Shown here in pieces: positions 5,680 to 12,651 of a stretch of 14,060 nucleotides of DNA. The position numbers were made by a program, and so were the translations under genes. Under the pieces are notes generated by a model. It did not search any database and had not been told where the DNA came from. It saw only the letters and a list, made by a program, of their open reading frames with translations. Source of the stretch: an uncultured Collinsella sp. (GTDB taxonomy: Bacteria > Actinomycetota > Coriobacteriia > Coriobacteriales > Coriobacteriaceae); contig CATYJC010000044.1 in NCBI GenBank assembly GCA_958407555.1, positions 1 through 14,060 of the forward strand, in the 5' to 3' direction. Numbering within the stretch: position 1 is the stretch's first letter; every line of letters starts with the position of its first letter.

Positions 5680-6786
5680 ATGCTGCGCATCGCAACCATC
5701 GGCACATCCATGATCACCGACGACTTTATCCAAGTCGTCAATGCCAACGACCAGGCTACATTCGTAGGCACGCTCTCGCGCGACGCAGATCGTGGCGCCG
5801 CCTTTACCGCCGAACACGGCGGCGAACGCAACTTCACCGCACTTGACGAGCTTGCGTCCGCCGACGACGTCGACGCCGTCTACATCGGCAGCCCCAACGC
5901 GCTCCATCACGAGCAGGCGCTCGCCTGCATCGCCGGTGGCAAGCACGTCATCGTCGAGAAGCCCTTCTGCGCCACCGAAGCGCAGGCACTGGAAGTCTTC
6001 CGCGCTGCCGAGGCAGCAGGCGTCGTGGCCCTCGAGGCCATGCGCCCGCTTCACGACCCCGCCTTCCACGCCATTGAGGACGCTCTGGGCGAGATTGCGC
6101 CCATTCGCCGCGCCTCACTGCGCTTTGGCAAGTATTCCTCACGCTACAACGAAATCCTCGCGGGACGCGCCACCAATATCTTCGACTGCAATATGGCATC
6201 GGGTTCCCTCATGGACATTGGCGTCTACGCCGTCGAGCCCATGGTCGAGATTTTCGGCATGCCCTCTGGTCTCACCAGCATGACCACGCTGCTCGACCCC
6301 TCAACGCAAGAGCTCACCCATGGCCCCATCGACGGTTGCGGTTCCATTCTCGCCAGCTATGGCGGTGGCCGTATCTCCGTCGAGCTCGCGCACTCCAAAA
6401 TTACGAATGACCTGCTGCCCTCGCAGATCGAAGGCGAGCGTGGCACTATCCAGATCGACCATCTGTCCACGCCCCGCAACGTCCGCATCGACTATCGCGG
6501 CGACGTCGTACGCGGCTCGGCGACCGAGGCACCGCGCGAACAGGACGACAACGGCCGCGCGCTCGATCTGCCCAAATCGAGCAACACTATGGAATACGAA
6601 CTCATAGACTTTATCACCGCCATCGGTAACATCGATAACGTTAAGGAAGAGATCTGGGAGACCCCGGCGGGACGCCACGAGCTCGGCCACTACCGCGATG
6701 TCACGCTCGTCTCGCTCCGCATCATGGATGCCGTGCGTCAGCAGGCCGGCATTACCTTCCCCGCCGATTCAGTCAAGCAGGCCTAG
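5680..6786 (+). CDS. Gfo/Idh/MocA-family NAD(P)-dependent oxidoreductase
   Basis: The 368-residue protein has an N-terminal Rossmann domain. The nucleotide loop is ATIGTSMITDDF at residues 5-16, the strand-end VYIGSPNALHHEQA is at about 67-80, and the family signature EKPF (Glu93-Lys94-Pro95) follows GGKHVIV. A C-terminal alpha/beta substrate domain contains SLMDIGVYAVEP, the usual position of the catalytic Asp/His region. Members oxidise or reduce sugars, inositols or other polyols. The substrate cannot be told here, since no sugar transporter or kinase is adjacent. ATG 5680 follows AAGGGGG by four bases and gives a normal family N-terminus. The frame open back to 5239 is an out-of-frame shadow over rnhA. 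The acylphosphatase gene starts two bases after its stop, implying one transcript. Confidence 0.93.
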   Translation: MLRIATIGTSMITDDFIQVVNANDQATFVGTLSRDADRGAAFTAEHGGERNFTALDELASADDVDAVYIGSPNALHHEQALACIAGGKHVIVEKPFCATEAQALEVFRAAEAAGVVALEAMRPLHDPAFHAIEDALGEIAPIRRASLRFGKYSSRYNEILAGRATNIFDCNMASGSLMDIGVYAVEPMVEIFGMPSGLTSMTTLLDPSTQELTHGPIDGCGSILASYGGGRISVELAHSKITNDLLPSQIEGERGTIQIDHLSTPRNVRIDYRGDVVRGSATEAPREQDDNGRALDLPKSSNTMEYELIDFITAIGNIDNVKEEIWETPAGRHELGHYRDVTLVSLRIMDAVRQQAGITFPADSVKQA

Positions 6787-6788
6787 CG

Positions 6789-7199
6789 ATGGGCCTCTTC
6801 GATACGTTCTTCTCCAGCGTCACCGGCAGCAGTCGAGAGCCTCAAAAACCATCAAACATCGAGCTCGAGCTGCGCCGCAGGCTTACTGTGCTCGCAAGCG
6901 ACGAGGCCACTCAAGACACTCCCCTGCGCTACTTCCTGCACTGGACGGGGCAAGTCCAAGGCGTTGGTTTTCGCTTTACCAACACCAACCTCGCGCAGGC
7001 ACGCGCACTCACCGGCTGGGTGCGTAACATGGAAGACGGCTCCGTCGAGATGGAGATACAGGGGGCTCCGGCAAACATCCTATCTCATCTCGAGGCGCTT
7101 CATGCCTCCTACGAGCGCATGGGAACGCGTTTTCGCCTCGCAGACGCCCAGGCCCGAGCCCCACTTACCAATGAAGACGGTTTCAGTCCTCGTTATTAG
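6789..7199 (+). CDS. acyP: Acylphosphatase with N-terminal extension
   Basis: Residues about 46-136 form an acylphosphatase domain, which hydrolyses carboxyl-phosphate bonds such as those of acetyl phosphate or 1,3-bisphosphoglycerate. Both signatures are present: GQVQGVGFRF (54-63), with the phosphate-binding Arg62, and GWVRNMEDGSVEMEIQG (76-92), with the catalytic Asn80. The family is usually about 90 residues. Here some 45 extra N-terminal residues of charged, helical character precede the domain and have no recognised function. An internal start is possible, but no in-frame Met occurs between residue 1 and residue 81. The start is two bases past the oxidoreductase stop and there is only a weak AAGCAGG site, so translational coupling is likely. 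Confidence 0.9.
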   Translation: MGLFDTFFSSVTGSSREPQKPSNIELELRRRLTVLASDEATQDTPLRYFLHWTGQVQGVGFRFTNTNLAQARALTGWVRNMEDGSVEMEIQGAPANILSHLEALHASYERMGTRFRLADAQARAPLTNEDGFSPRY

Positions 7200-7209
7200 T
7201 ATTGTGTGC

Positions 7210-7227
7210 TAAATACGGTATCATTTA
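7210..7227. promoter_or_regulatory. Candidate promoter/operator dyad of the PerR-like gene
   Basis: TAAAT (7210-7214) and ATTTA (7223-7227) form a dyad with an eight-base spacer. It encloses TATCAT (7219-7224), a possible -10 with a weak TTAGTA 17 bases upstream. An A/T-rich dyad over the promoter of a Fur/PerR gene would suit autorepression. It only loosely resembles a PerR box, so this is tentative. Confidence 0.3.
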
Positions 7228-7260
7228 CCTACGACCGTTGACAGAAAAGAGGCGAGGCGC

Positions 7261-7641
7261 ATGGCGGTGCAAAGAAGAAACACCAAGCAGCGGAAGCTGG
7301 TTCTTGACGCCGTGCGCCAAAGCTATAACCACCCCACCGCCGATGAGATCTACAACGCCGTGCGCGCGCAGGATGACAAAATCAGCCGCGGTACGGTCTA
7401 CCGCAATCTCAATCTCTTAGCCGACGCCGGCGAGATCCTCTCCATCAAGACGCCGGGCGGCAGCCGCTTCGATCGCACGATCGAGCCGCATGCGCATATC
7501 ATCTGTACCTCGTGCAGCCGCGTCATCGACGTACCGCTCCCCTTCGATGCCCAGCTCGACGCCAAGGCGTCCGAGCAAATCGGCTGGAACGTCACCTCGC
7601 ACTACACCATCTTCGAGGGCCTCTGCCCCAACTGTAGGTAG
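7261..7641 (+). CDS. perR: PerR-like peroxide/metal-responsive repressor of the Fur family
   Basis: The 126-residue protein has a winged-helix domain (about 8-72, with HPTADEIY and GTVYRNLNLL) and a C-terminal metal-binding domain. The structural zinc site is complete: Cys82/Cys85 (CTSC) and Cys122/Cys125 (CPNC). The regulatory site residues match Bacillus subtilis PerR by position: His24, Asp71, His77, His79 and Asp90. Asp rather than Glu at the position equivalent to PerR Asp104 favours a peroxide sensor over Fur. In that family Fe-bound histidine oxidation releases DNA. ATG 7261 follows an AGAGGCGAGG stretch. It has its own 61-base upstream region and ends 14 bases from the convergent HAD gene. 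No catalase or peroxiredoxin gene is in view, so targets are unknown. Another Fur paralogue is the main alternative. Confidence 0.9.
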   Translation: MAVQRRNTKQRKLVLDAVRQSYNHPTADEIYNAVRAQDDKISRGTVYRNLNLLADAGEILSIKTPGGSRFDRTIEPHAHIICTSCSRVIDVPLPFDAQLDAKASEQIGWNVTSHYTIFEGLCPNCR

Positions 7642-7655
7642 ATTTTGGGACATGC

Positions 7656-8453
7656 CTACTCAGCAAGTAGACGACGCAGCTCTTCTTCGACCGTGCGCAC
7701 GTAGCGGACACGGTCATTGACACCGCGCATGCTGGGATTGCAGCTCTCCATCAGATAGGGATGGCCCACCACGTTGAGCATGTCGCGATCGTTTTCGTTA
7801 TCGCCAAACGCCATCATTTCGTTAGGTGAGATCCCCAGCGCGCAACCATAATCGGCAAGCGCGGACCCCTTGCCCGAATCAAAGCCGATAAAATCGGTCC
7901 ATTCGGTTCCCGACGTCATCACATCGACCCGGTCGCTAAAGCGACGCACAAAATACTCCAGCGCCGCCGGCTGCTCTGTCTCGGGCGTTTGAAACGCAAT
8001 CTTAATGACATCCTCGTCAATGTCCTCGGGACGGTCGACCACCGCCACATCGCAGTGGACCTCGTAACGCAAATGGTCGACGAACGCATCGTTGCCGCTC
8101 ATGGTATAGAGGTGCCCCTCACACGAAAGGGTCACGTCGGCATGGGGAAAGGCGACCACGGCATTCGCGATATCCATAGCAAGGCTACGCTCCATGGAAC
8201 GCTTGACAACGGCATGCCCCTCGCTCATCACCAGGGCTCCGTTTTCGCACACATAGGCGAGCTCATCGGCCACCGGGGCAAACAGATAGCGCAAGCTCGC
8301 ATATTGACGGCCGCTCGCCGGCATAAACACGATACCGCGACGATGCAGCTCATCGATGAGCTCAAAGGCCTCGGAACGCGGCTCGCGCTCCCCCGGATGC
8401 AGCAACGTGCCGTCCAAATCGCATGCAATCAGCCTGATTCCTTCAAGACCCAT
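7656..8453 (-). CDS. Cof-type HAD-superfamily phosphatase
   Basis: The 265-residue protein carries the four HAD motifs of the Cof/IIB group. Motif I is ACDLDGTLL with nucleophile Asp12 and Asp14. Motif II is MPASGRQ near 44-50. The motif III lysine is in DSGKGSAL. Motif IV is AFGDNENDRDML. The cap between motifs II and III is the large alpha/beta C2 type. Such enzymes dephosphorylate sugar phosphates, pyridoxal phosphate or flavin precursors in the cytosol, and the substrate is not predictable. Upstream in-frame ATGs exist (8513, 8489), but ATG 8453 has GGGGGA seven bases before it and is closest to motif I, as usual for the family. A perfect inverted repeat lies 29-73 bases upstream, separating it from the UreE-like gene. 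Confidence 0.93.
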   Translation of the reverse strand: MGLEGIRLIACDLDGTLLHPGEREPRSEAFELIDELHRRGIVFMPASGRQYASLRYLFAPVADELAYVCENGALVMSEGHAVVKRSMERSLAMDIANAVVAFPHADVTLSCEGHLYTMSGNDAFVDHLRYEVHCDVAVVDRPEDIDEDVIKIAFQTPETEQPAALEYFVRRFSDRVDVMTSGTEWTDFIGFDSGKGSALADYGCALGISPNEMMAFGDNENDRDMLNVVGHPYLMESCNPSMRGVNDRVRYVRTVEEELRRLLAE

Positions 8454-8481
8454 ATGCTTTCCCCCACAGCATCTCATCAAC

Positions 8482-8526
8482 AGTAAGACGGACTTTGAAT
8501 AGTTGCCTCTCAAAGTCCGTCTTACT
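8482..8526. repeat. Perfect 17-bp inverted repeat between the UreE-like and HAD genes
   Basis: AGTAAGACGGACTTTGA (8482-8498) and TCAAAGTCCGTCTTACT (8510-8526) are perfectly complementary around an 11-base loop. Leftward it begins 11 bases after the UreE-like stop and ends 28 bases before the HAD start. It may be the terminator of the slyD operon, although no T-run follows on the leftward side (GTTGATGAG) and little promoter space remains for the HAD gene. It could alternatively be a structured leader of the HAD transcript. Confidence 0.6.
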
Positions 8527-8536
8527 TATACACACG

Positions 8537-9115
8537 TTAACCGCGTGCCTTCTTTACGATCGTAAAGTCTGGAGCCATACTCACAACGACATCCGCCGCG
8601 CTCGATGCAAAGCGTCGACCGGCATCGAGCTCGCGTGTGACCACCGAGAGCCGAACACCCTCGATACCCCGGAGCATGCGACCCAAAACCGGTTGCACCG
8701 GCGTATACATGCGCACGGTATGCTCGTCCGAATCGCCTCGGAAAAGCGGCGCGTGCATATTACCGATCTCCCAGCACGCATGTGCGAGCACAATCGGATC
8801 CATGCGGTCGACTTCGACCAAATAGACCTCGGCGCTGCGCAGGCGCACGACAACCGCTACGGGCACCGCGCCCGTGCGGTCAATAGCAAGCACGTCACCG
8901 TCGGCAAGACGCTCGCCATCAGTGGCATCCAGCCGGGCATTCACCGTGCGCCCCAGCTCCGTCACGCCCACAAACAGGCGCGCATCAGCCTGGTCCCAAT
9001 CGAGTAGCAGCTCGTCAACCTCAAAGACGCCACCCAGCTCCCGACGAAGCAGGAGTTCATAGGACGGGTCGTTGAGATTTCCCAAGCGCTCCGTAGCTAC
9101 CAGGTCCACGGACAT
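8537..9115 (-). CDS. UreE-like nickel metallochaperone-family protein
   Basis: The 192-residue protein has the two-domain outline of urease accessory protein UreE. An N-terminal beta-rich domain opens with ERLGNLNDPS, like the 'LGN' start of UreE, and continues through RTVNARLDATDGERLADGDVL. A ferredoxin-like second domain contains DPIVLAHACWEIGNMHAPLF. His121 in GNMHAPL aligns with the conserved dimer-interface Ni ligand of UreE (GNRH). A segment like the UreE helix 'VLEEMLRGLG' is seen as VLGRMLRGIEG at 143-153, but a histidine often found just before it is absent (YTPVQP). There is no His-rich tail; about 25 C-terminal residues are unlike UreE. ATG 9115 lies three bases after the slyD stop and eight bases after GAGG, so the pair is probably co-translated. 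No urease gene is in view. Family assignment by eye, fairly confident. Confidence 0.75.
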   Translation of the reverse strand: MSVDLVATERLGNLNDPSYELLLRRELGGVFEVDELLLDWDQADARLFVGVTELGRTVNARLDATDGERLADGDVLAIDRTGAVPVAVVVRLRSAEVYLVEVDRMDPIVLAHACWEIGNMHAPLFRGDSDEHTVRMYTPVQPVLGRMLRGIEGVRLSVVTRELDAGRRFASSAADVVVSMAPDFTIVKKARG

Positions 9116-9118
9116 CAA

Positions 9119-9547
9119 CTAGTCCTCGACCTCGACGAGCTCGATATCAAAGTTGAGGTCCTTGCCGGCGAGCTCGTGGTTGGCGTCGAGCGTCACGGCC
9201 TCGGCCGTCACATCGATGACCACGGCGGGGACGGGCATGCCGCTCGGCGTGGACAGGAAGAGCTTCATGCCCTTCTCGATCTGCTCGATATTGGGAACCT
9301 GCTCGGCCGGGAAGGTCAGGACCATCTCGGGGTTGCGCTCGCCGTAGGCATCGACAGCAGGAATGTGCACGGTCTTCTTCTCGCCCACCTGCATGTCGAC
9401 AACAGCGGCGTCGAAGCCCTTGATCATCTGGCCGGCGCCGCAGGTGAACTCCAGCGGCTCGCCGCGATCGTAGGAGCTATCGAACTGCGTGCCGTCGTCG
9501 AGCGTGCCGCGATAATGGGTCTTGACCTTCTTGCCCTGGTTGGACAT
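9119..9547 (-). CDS. slyD: SlyD-type FKBP peptidyl-prolyl cis-trans isomerase
   Basis: This 142-residue cytosolic isomerase and chaperone has the split FKBP fold of SlyD. The FKBP part is KVKTHYRGTLDDGTQFDSS (8-26) and GQMIKGFDAAVVDM (39-52). An inserted chaperone 'flap' spans about 68-120 (AYGERNPEMVLTFPAEQV onward). The SlyD signature DANHELAGKDLNFDIEL (121-137) closes the fold. Escherichia coli SlyD has a long His/Cys-rich metal-binding tail; here the protein ends at VEVED, so nickel binding, if any, must use the flap or a partner. ATG 9547 follows GGAGG by five bases; the longer frame to 9577 lacks a ribosome site. The UreE-like gene follows immediately, suggesting a shared metal-delivery or folding role. 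Confidence 0.93.
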   Translation of the reverse strand: MSNQGKKVKTHYRGTLDDGTQFDSSYDRGEPLEFTCGAGQMIKGFDAAVVDMQVGEKKTVHIPAVDAYGERNPEMVLTFPAEQVPNIEQIEKGMKLFLSTPSGMPVPAVVIDVTAEAVTLDANHELAGKDLNFDIELVEVED

Positions 9548-9605
9548 GGTAACCTCCGTGATAAGGGCGGCGCACAACGCGGGCCGCCGTGAACATATGG
9601 CGCTA

Positions 9606-9626
9606 ACTATACCCTAGTCATACAAT
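9606..9626. promoter_or_regulatory. Candidate back-to-back -10 elements for slyD and the M19 gene
   Basis: In the 120-base divergent gap, leftward TATAGT (9611-9606) and rightward TACAAT (9621-9626) each resemble a -10 hexamer at 59 and 42 bases from the slyD and dipeptidase start codons. Neither has a good -35, and they overlap in space, so at most a shared or competing promoter region can be proposed. Confidence 0.3.
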
Positions 9627-9667
9627 TCAAAGACAGTTTGCAAAGAAACGCTGCAACCGGAGGAACC

Positions 9668-10681
9668 ATGGCATATCCCGTATTTGACCTACACTGCGAC
9701 ACCGCCGACCGCATCGGCTGGGCCACGCTCGATCTCGACCTGCGCTTTACCGCCGGCACCGACGGCTATTTCCCCGGCGACGAAACGCATCCGCAGGATT
9801 TCGACCTCATCGAGGGCAACGCCTGCGCCATCTCGCTCGCAAAGATCGGCAACACGCCGTGGGCACAGTGCTTCGCCACGTTTGTCCCCGACGAGATTCC
9901 CACCGCCCACGCCGCACGCTTCCAAGCACAGATCATGGCGCACATGAGCGGCCAGGCAATGCTCAACCACGACCGCATGGTCAACGTACGCAGCGCCGCT
10001 GACATTCGCCCTGCACTCAAAGACGGCAAGGTCGCCTGCATCCACACCATCGAAAACGCCACGTTCTTTGCCGAGGACCCCGCGCTGATCGAGGCGCTCA
10101 AGAGCCTGGGCGTACTCATGTCATCGCTCAGCTGGAACGCGCAGGGACCGCTCGCGAGCGGCCACGACACCCACGCCGGCCTCACCGCCGCCGGCATCGA
10201 GGCGCTTACGCAGATGGAACACGCCGGCATGGTGCTCGACGTCTCCCACCTCAACGATGAGTGCTTTGACGAGGTTGTCGCCCATGCCACGCGCCCCTTC
10301 GTCGCCAGCCACTCCAACTCCCGTACCGTCTGCGGCGTCAAGCGTAACCTCACCGACGACCAGTTCCGCACCATTCGCGACATGGGCGGCATCGTCGGCC
10401 TCAACTACTGCAGCGAGTTCCTCTCCAACGAAGCAACCGACGAGACCGCCGCAGATGTCACCTTCGACCAGCTGGCAGCCCATATCGAACACTGGCTCGA
10501 CCTGGGCGGCGAAGATGTCATCGCGCTCGGCGGCGACTGGGACGGCGCCAAGGTACCCGACTTCCTCTCCGATGCCAGCAAGATGCCCGAGTTCCAGAAC
10601 ATGCTTTCCAAGCACTTTGGCAAGACCGTGATGCAAAAGCTCTGCAGCGACAACGCCCTTGCCTTCTTCGAGCGTTATTAA
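9668..10681 (+). CDS. Membrane dipeptidase-family (M19) zinc dipeptidase, cytosolic form
   Basis: The 337-residue protein contains the full binuclear zinc site of the renal dipeptidase family. His9 and Asp11 lie in DLHCDTAD, Glu129 in IHTIENATF, His194 in LDVSHLND, His215 in ASHSNSR and Asp290 in GGDWDGA. The family hydrolyses dipeptides, often with a D-residue at the second position. No signal peptide or membrane anchor is present, so it should act inside the cell on imported or wall-derived dipeptides. ATG 9668 has CGGAGG five bases upstream and starts just before the first zinc motif; an alternative start at 9638 has no ribosome site. A GC-rich hairpin follows the stop. Confidence 0.95.
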   Translation: MAYPVFDLHCDTADRIGWATLDLDLRFTAGTDGYFPGDETHPQDFDLIEGNACAISLAKIGNTPWAQCFATFVPDEIPTAHAARFQAQIMAHMSGQAMLNHDRMVNVRSAADIRPALKDGKVACIHTIENATFFAEDPALIEALKSLGVLMSSLSWNAQGPLASGHDTHAGLTAAGIEALTQMEHAGMVLDVSHLNDECFDEVVAHATRPFVASHSNSRTVCGVKRNLTDDQFRTIRDMGGIVGLNYCSEFLSNEATDETAADVTFDQLAAHIEHWLDLGGEDVIALGGDWDGAKVPDFLSDASKMPEFQNMLSKHFGKTVMQKLCSDNALAFFERY

Positions 10682-10697
10682 TTTCACATCCCTTGAG

Positions 10698-10733
10698 CGG
10701 GCCGGTATGCCGAGCGATCGACATGCCGGCCCG
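10698..10733 (+). terminator. Hairpin after the dipeptidase gene
   Basis: CGGGCCGGTATG (10698-10709) pairs with CATGCCGGCCCG (10722-10733) over 12 positions with one G-T pair and a 12-base loop. The following TCCCCAATCC is not T-rich, so it is either a weak terminator of the dipeptidase gene or a leader structure for the next gene, which starts 23 bases later. Confidence 0.5.
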
Positions 10734-10755
10734 TCCCCAATCCAAAGGATAACTT

Positions 10756-11532
10756 TTGACGCAGCAATTTACGATTTTCCTACCCCGACCGGATGGGACG
10801 CCTATCCCCGTCGTCGTTACCAAAAAGCGCGTCAAGAACTTCAACCTGCGCGTCACATCGAGCGGTGAGGTCCACGCCAGCGCACCGCTCGACGCCAGCC
10901 GCAAGCGTATCGAAGCGTTTGTAAAGCGCAACAACGGCTGGATTATCAGCCGACTTGCCCAGCGCGAGCAACGTCAGGCGACGGCGCGAGAACCGCTCAG
11001 TCCCCTCTCGATCATTGCGCTTTGGGGCAAGCCCATCACGGTACAGGACGCACTCGACCACAACTTTGCATCACCCGCACCGCGACCCAAACAGGCCACC
11101 TTCGCAAGTTTTATGGGTACCGACGAATCGAGCGGAGGCCCACAGGCCAAGCGGCGCGCAATCCTCGACGGCCTAACGTCCGACGAGCTCCAAGTCCATA
11201 TCGACCAGCTCTATACCTCCGAGGTCACATCGGCGCTACGCGATATGGTGCACGCATACGAAATCGCAATGGGTGTCGCCGTTTCCCGCGTTTCCGTACG
11301 CAGCATGAAAACGCGCTGGGGCTCGTGCACGCCCAAAACCGGCGCCATTCGCATCGCACGAGAACTTGCCGCCTACCCCGTCGAATGCCTCGACATGGTT
11401 GTCGCCCACGAGCTCGTCCACTTGCTCGAGCCAAGCCACAATCAGCGGTTCCACGCCCTGCTCGACACGTACTGCCCCAACAATAGAGCTCTGTCGCAGC
11501 GACTCAAAAAACCGCCCGCCAACGAGCTTTAG
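10756..11532 (+). CDS. YgjP-like zinc metallopeptidase (M48-related, DUF45 type)
   Basis: The N-terminal part (about 20-72) shows the family pattern FNLRVTSSGEVHASAP followed by a helix ending NNGWIISRLAQ. The C-terminal part has RSMKTRWGSC (182-191) and the gluzincin-like metal site AHELVHLLEPSHNQRFH, with His218, Glu219, His222 and probable third ligand His228. Family members such as E. coli YgjP are about 170 residues. Here residues 75-150 add a polar, probably flexible insert that includes an SSGG turn. Substrates of this family are poorly known. The start is TTG at 10756, five bases after AAAGGAT; no nearby ATG is in frame. The protein has no signal peptide and should be cytosolic. Confidence 0.88.
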   Translation: MTQQFTIFLPRPDGTPIPVVVTKKRVKNFNLRVTSSGEVHASAPLDASRKRIEAFVKRNNGWIISRLAQREQRQATAREPLSPLSIIALWGKPITVQDALDHNFASPAPRPKQATFASFMGTDESSGGPQAKRRAILDGLTSDELQVHIDQLYTSEVTSALRDMVHAYEIAMGVAVSRVSVRSMKTRWGSCTPKTGAIRIARELAAYPVECLDMVVAHELVHLLEPSHNQRFHALLDTYCPNNRALSQRLKKPPANEL

Positions 11533-11538
11533 CGTCAG

Positions 11539-12024
11539 CTAGCGCACGCGCTCGATCTCGACGCCACAGCTTGCCAGGGGAAGACCGACGGGCGCCCAAG
11601 GCTTATCGAGCTTAACACGCACGCCAAGCAGCAAGGGATAACGACGTAGCAGCATCTGGGCCACACCCTCGGCTGCAGCCTCGATGAGCTTAAACGTATG
11701 CTCGCGCAGATAGCCATCGACATCGTGGCACACCGAGCCGTAATCAATAGAGGCATCCAGGTTATCGTGCTCCCCCGCCGCGCGCAGGTCGGCATAGAGC
11801 ACCAAGGACACGACAAACTTCTGCCCCAGGGCGTTTTCCTCGGGATACACGCCGTGGTTGGCAAAGACCTCGAGACCATCGATAGTAATGCGGTCGGCAT
11901 GGCGCAGGTCGTCATAGCTCACATGGGGCACCGCCGTTGCGGCGGAAATCTCGCCCCTGCCACGACGGGCAAGCTCGGCACCCTCGGTCTTGGTTGCATT
12001 CTCGGGCAGCTTTTTGTTAGTCAT
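11539..12024 (-). CDS. folB: Dihydroneopterin aldolase
   Basis: FolB converts 7,8-dihydroneopterin to 6-hydroxymethyl-7,8-dihydropterin and glycolaldehyde in folate synthesis. Residues 43-161 carry the fold. DRITIDGLEVFANHGVYPEEN (44-64) includes the catalytic-loop glutamate Glu63, IDYGSV (93-98) lies on the substrate side, FKLIEAAAEGVA (111-122) is the central helix, and VKLDKPWAP (137-145) holds catalytic Lys141. Family members are about 120 residues; the first 40 here, charged and probably disordered, are extra. ATG 12024 follows GGAG by nine bases. It is the last gene of a folE - HD - folB row on the same strand, 43 bases after the HD gene. It ends six bases from the convergent YgjP-like gene. 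Confidence 0.95.
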   Translation of the reverse strand: MTNKKLPENATKTEGAELARRGRGEISAATAVPHVSYDDLRHADRITIDGLEVFANHGVYPEENALGQKFVVSLVLYADLRAAGEHDNLDASIDYGSVCHDVDGYLREHTFKLIEAAAEGVAQMLLRRYPLLLGVRVKLDKPWAPVGLPLASCGVEIERVR

Positions 12025-12067
12025 CGCGATCGTCTCCTTCGTTCAGAACCCCGACCGCGCATACCGA

Positions 12068-12649
12068 CTACACGCGAATCGACAGGTTCTTTTTATCATC
12101 GCTCCAGTTGCAGGCATTGCGCGCAGGGCATGCAAAGCAGGCGCGCGACGCTTTGTCGGCTGCATAGAGCAGACGCTCAAGCGGCTGGCTGTTCACGCGC
12201 AGCTTTCGATGGCCCAGAATGGCCGTCTTAATGGCTGCGGCATCGGCCGGCTCAAACGCCACGCCATCGGGCATGCCGCCGAGAATCGCATCGGCGACGC
12301 GTTCGCTTGCAACATCATGGGATATACCCGATTCATACTGTTCATCTTTGCCGATATCGTGAAGAAGTGCCGTGGCGTAGATGACCTCGCGGTCAAATTC
12401 GAGCTCTTCCTCGAGATTCTTGATCCACATAATGCGCGCGACATCCAGCAGGTGGTCAATACCGTGGCGGCAAAAGATGCGCCCAGATTCCAGCTGAGCA
12501 ATGTTGCCCAGGTGGCGCCGGAACAGCCCGTTGGCACAGATGTAATCAATGCGAGGCATGGCACCAAAGGGAGTCAGGCCCGAAGCCATAAAGCCGCGAC
12601 GCGGCGTCCCCTCATCGGTCTTCGATGCAAAGTCGTTGACGACCCTCAT
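12068..12649 (-). CDS. HD-domain phosphohydrolase in a folate gene cluster
   Basis: The 193-residue protein is an HD-superfamily hydrolase. The metal-binding residues appear in order: His62/His66 in CRHGIDHLLDVARI, His97-Asp98 in ALLHDIGKDEQ, and Asp165 in LYAADKASRA. The D165 segment runs into an unusual cluster Cys171-Phe-Ala-Cys174-X5-Cys180 (ACFACPARNACNW), which could bind zinc or an iron-sulfur centre with Cys60 near the HD site. Its start lies two bases after the folE stop, implying translational coupling, and folB follows 43 bases later. HD enzymes hydrolyse phosphate esters. Position suggests a role in removing phosphate from dihydroneopterin triphosphate between FolE and FolB; this is inference from neighbours. 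Nucleotide or regulatory-phosphate hydrolysis is an alternative. Confidence 0.88.
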   Translation of the reverse strand: MRVVNDFASKTDEGTPRRGFMASGLTPFGAMPRIDYICANGLFRRHLGNIAQLESGRIFCRHGIDHLLDVARIMWIKNLEEELEFDREVIYATALLHDIGKDEQYESGISHDVASERVADAILGGMPDGVAFEPADAAAIKTAILGHRKLRVNSQPLERLLYAADKASRACFACPARNACNWSDDKKNLSIRV

Positions 12650-12651
12650 GG

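Noticed and set aside
7238..7243. TTGACA as a -35 element for the PerR-like gene
   Set aside because: It lies only 18 bases before the start codon, so a -10 and transcription start would fall inside the gene.
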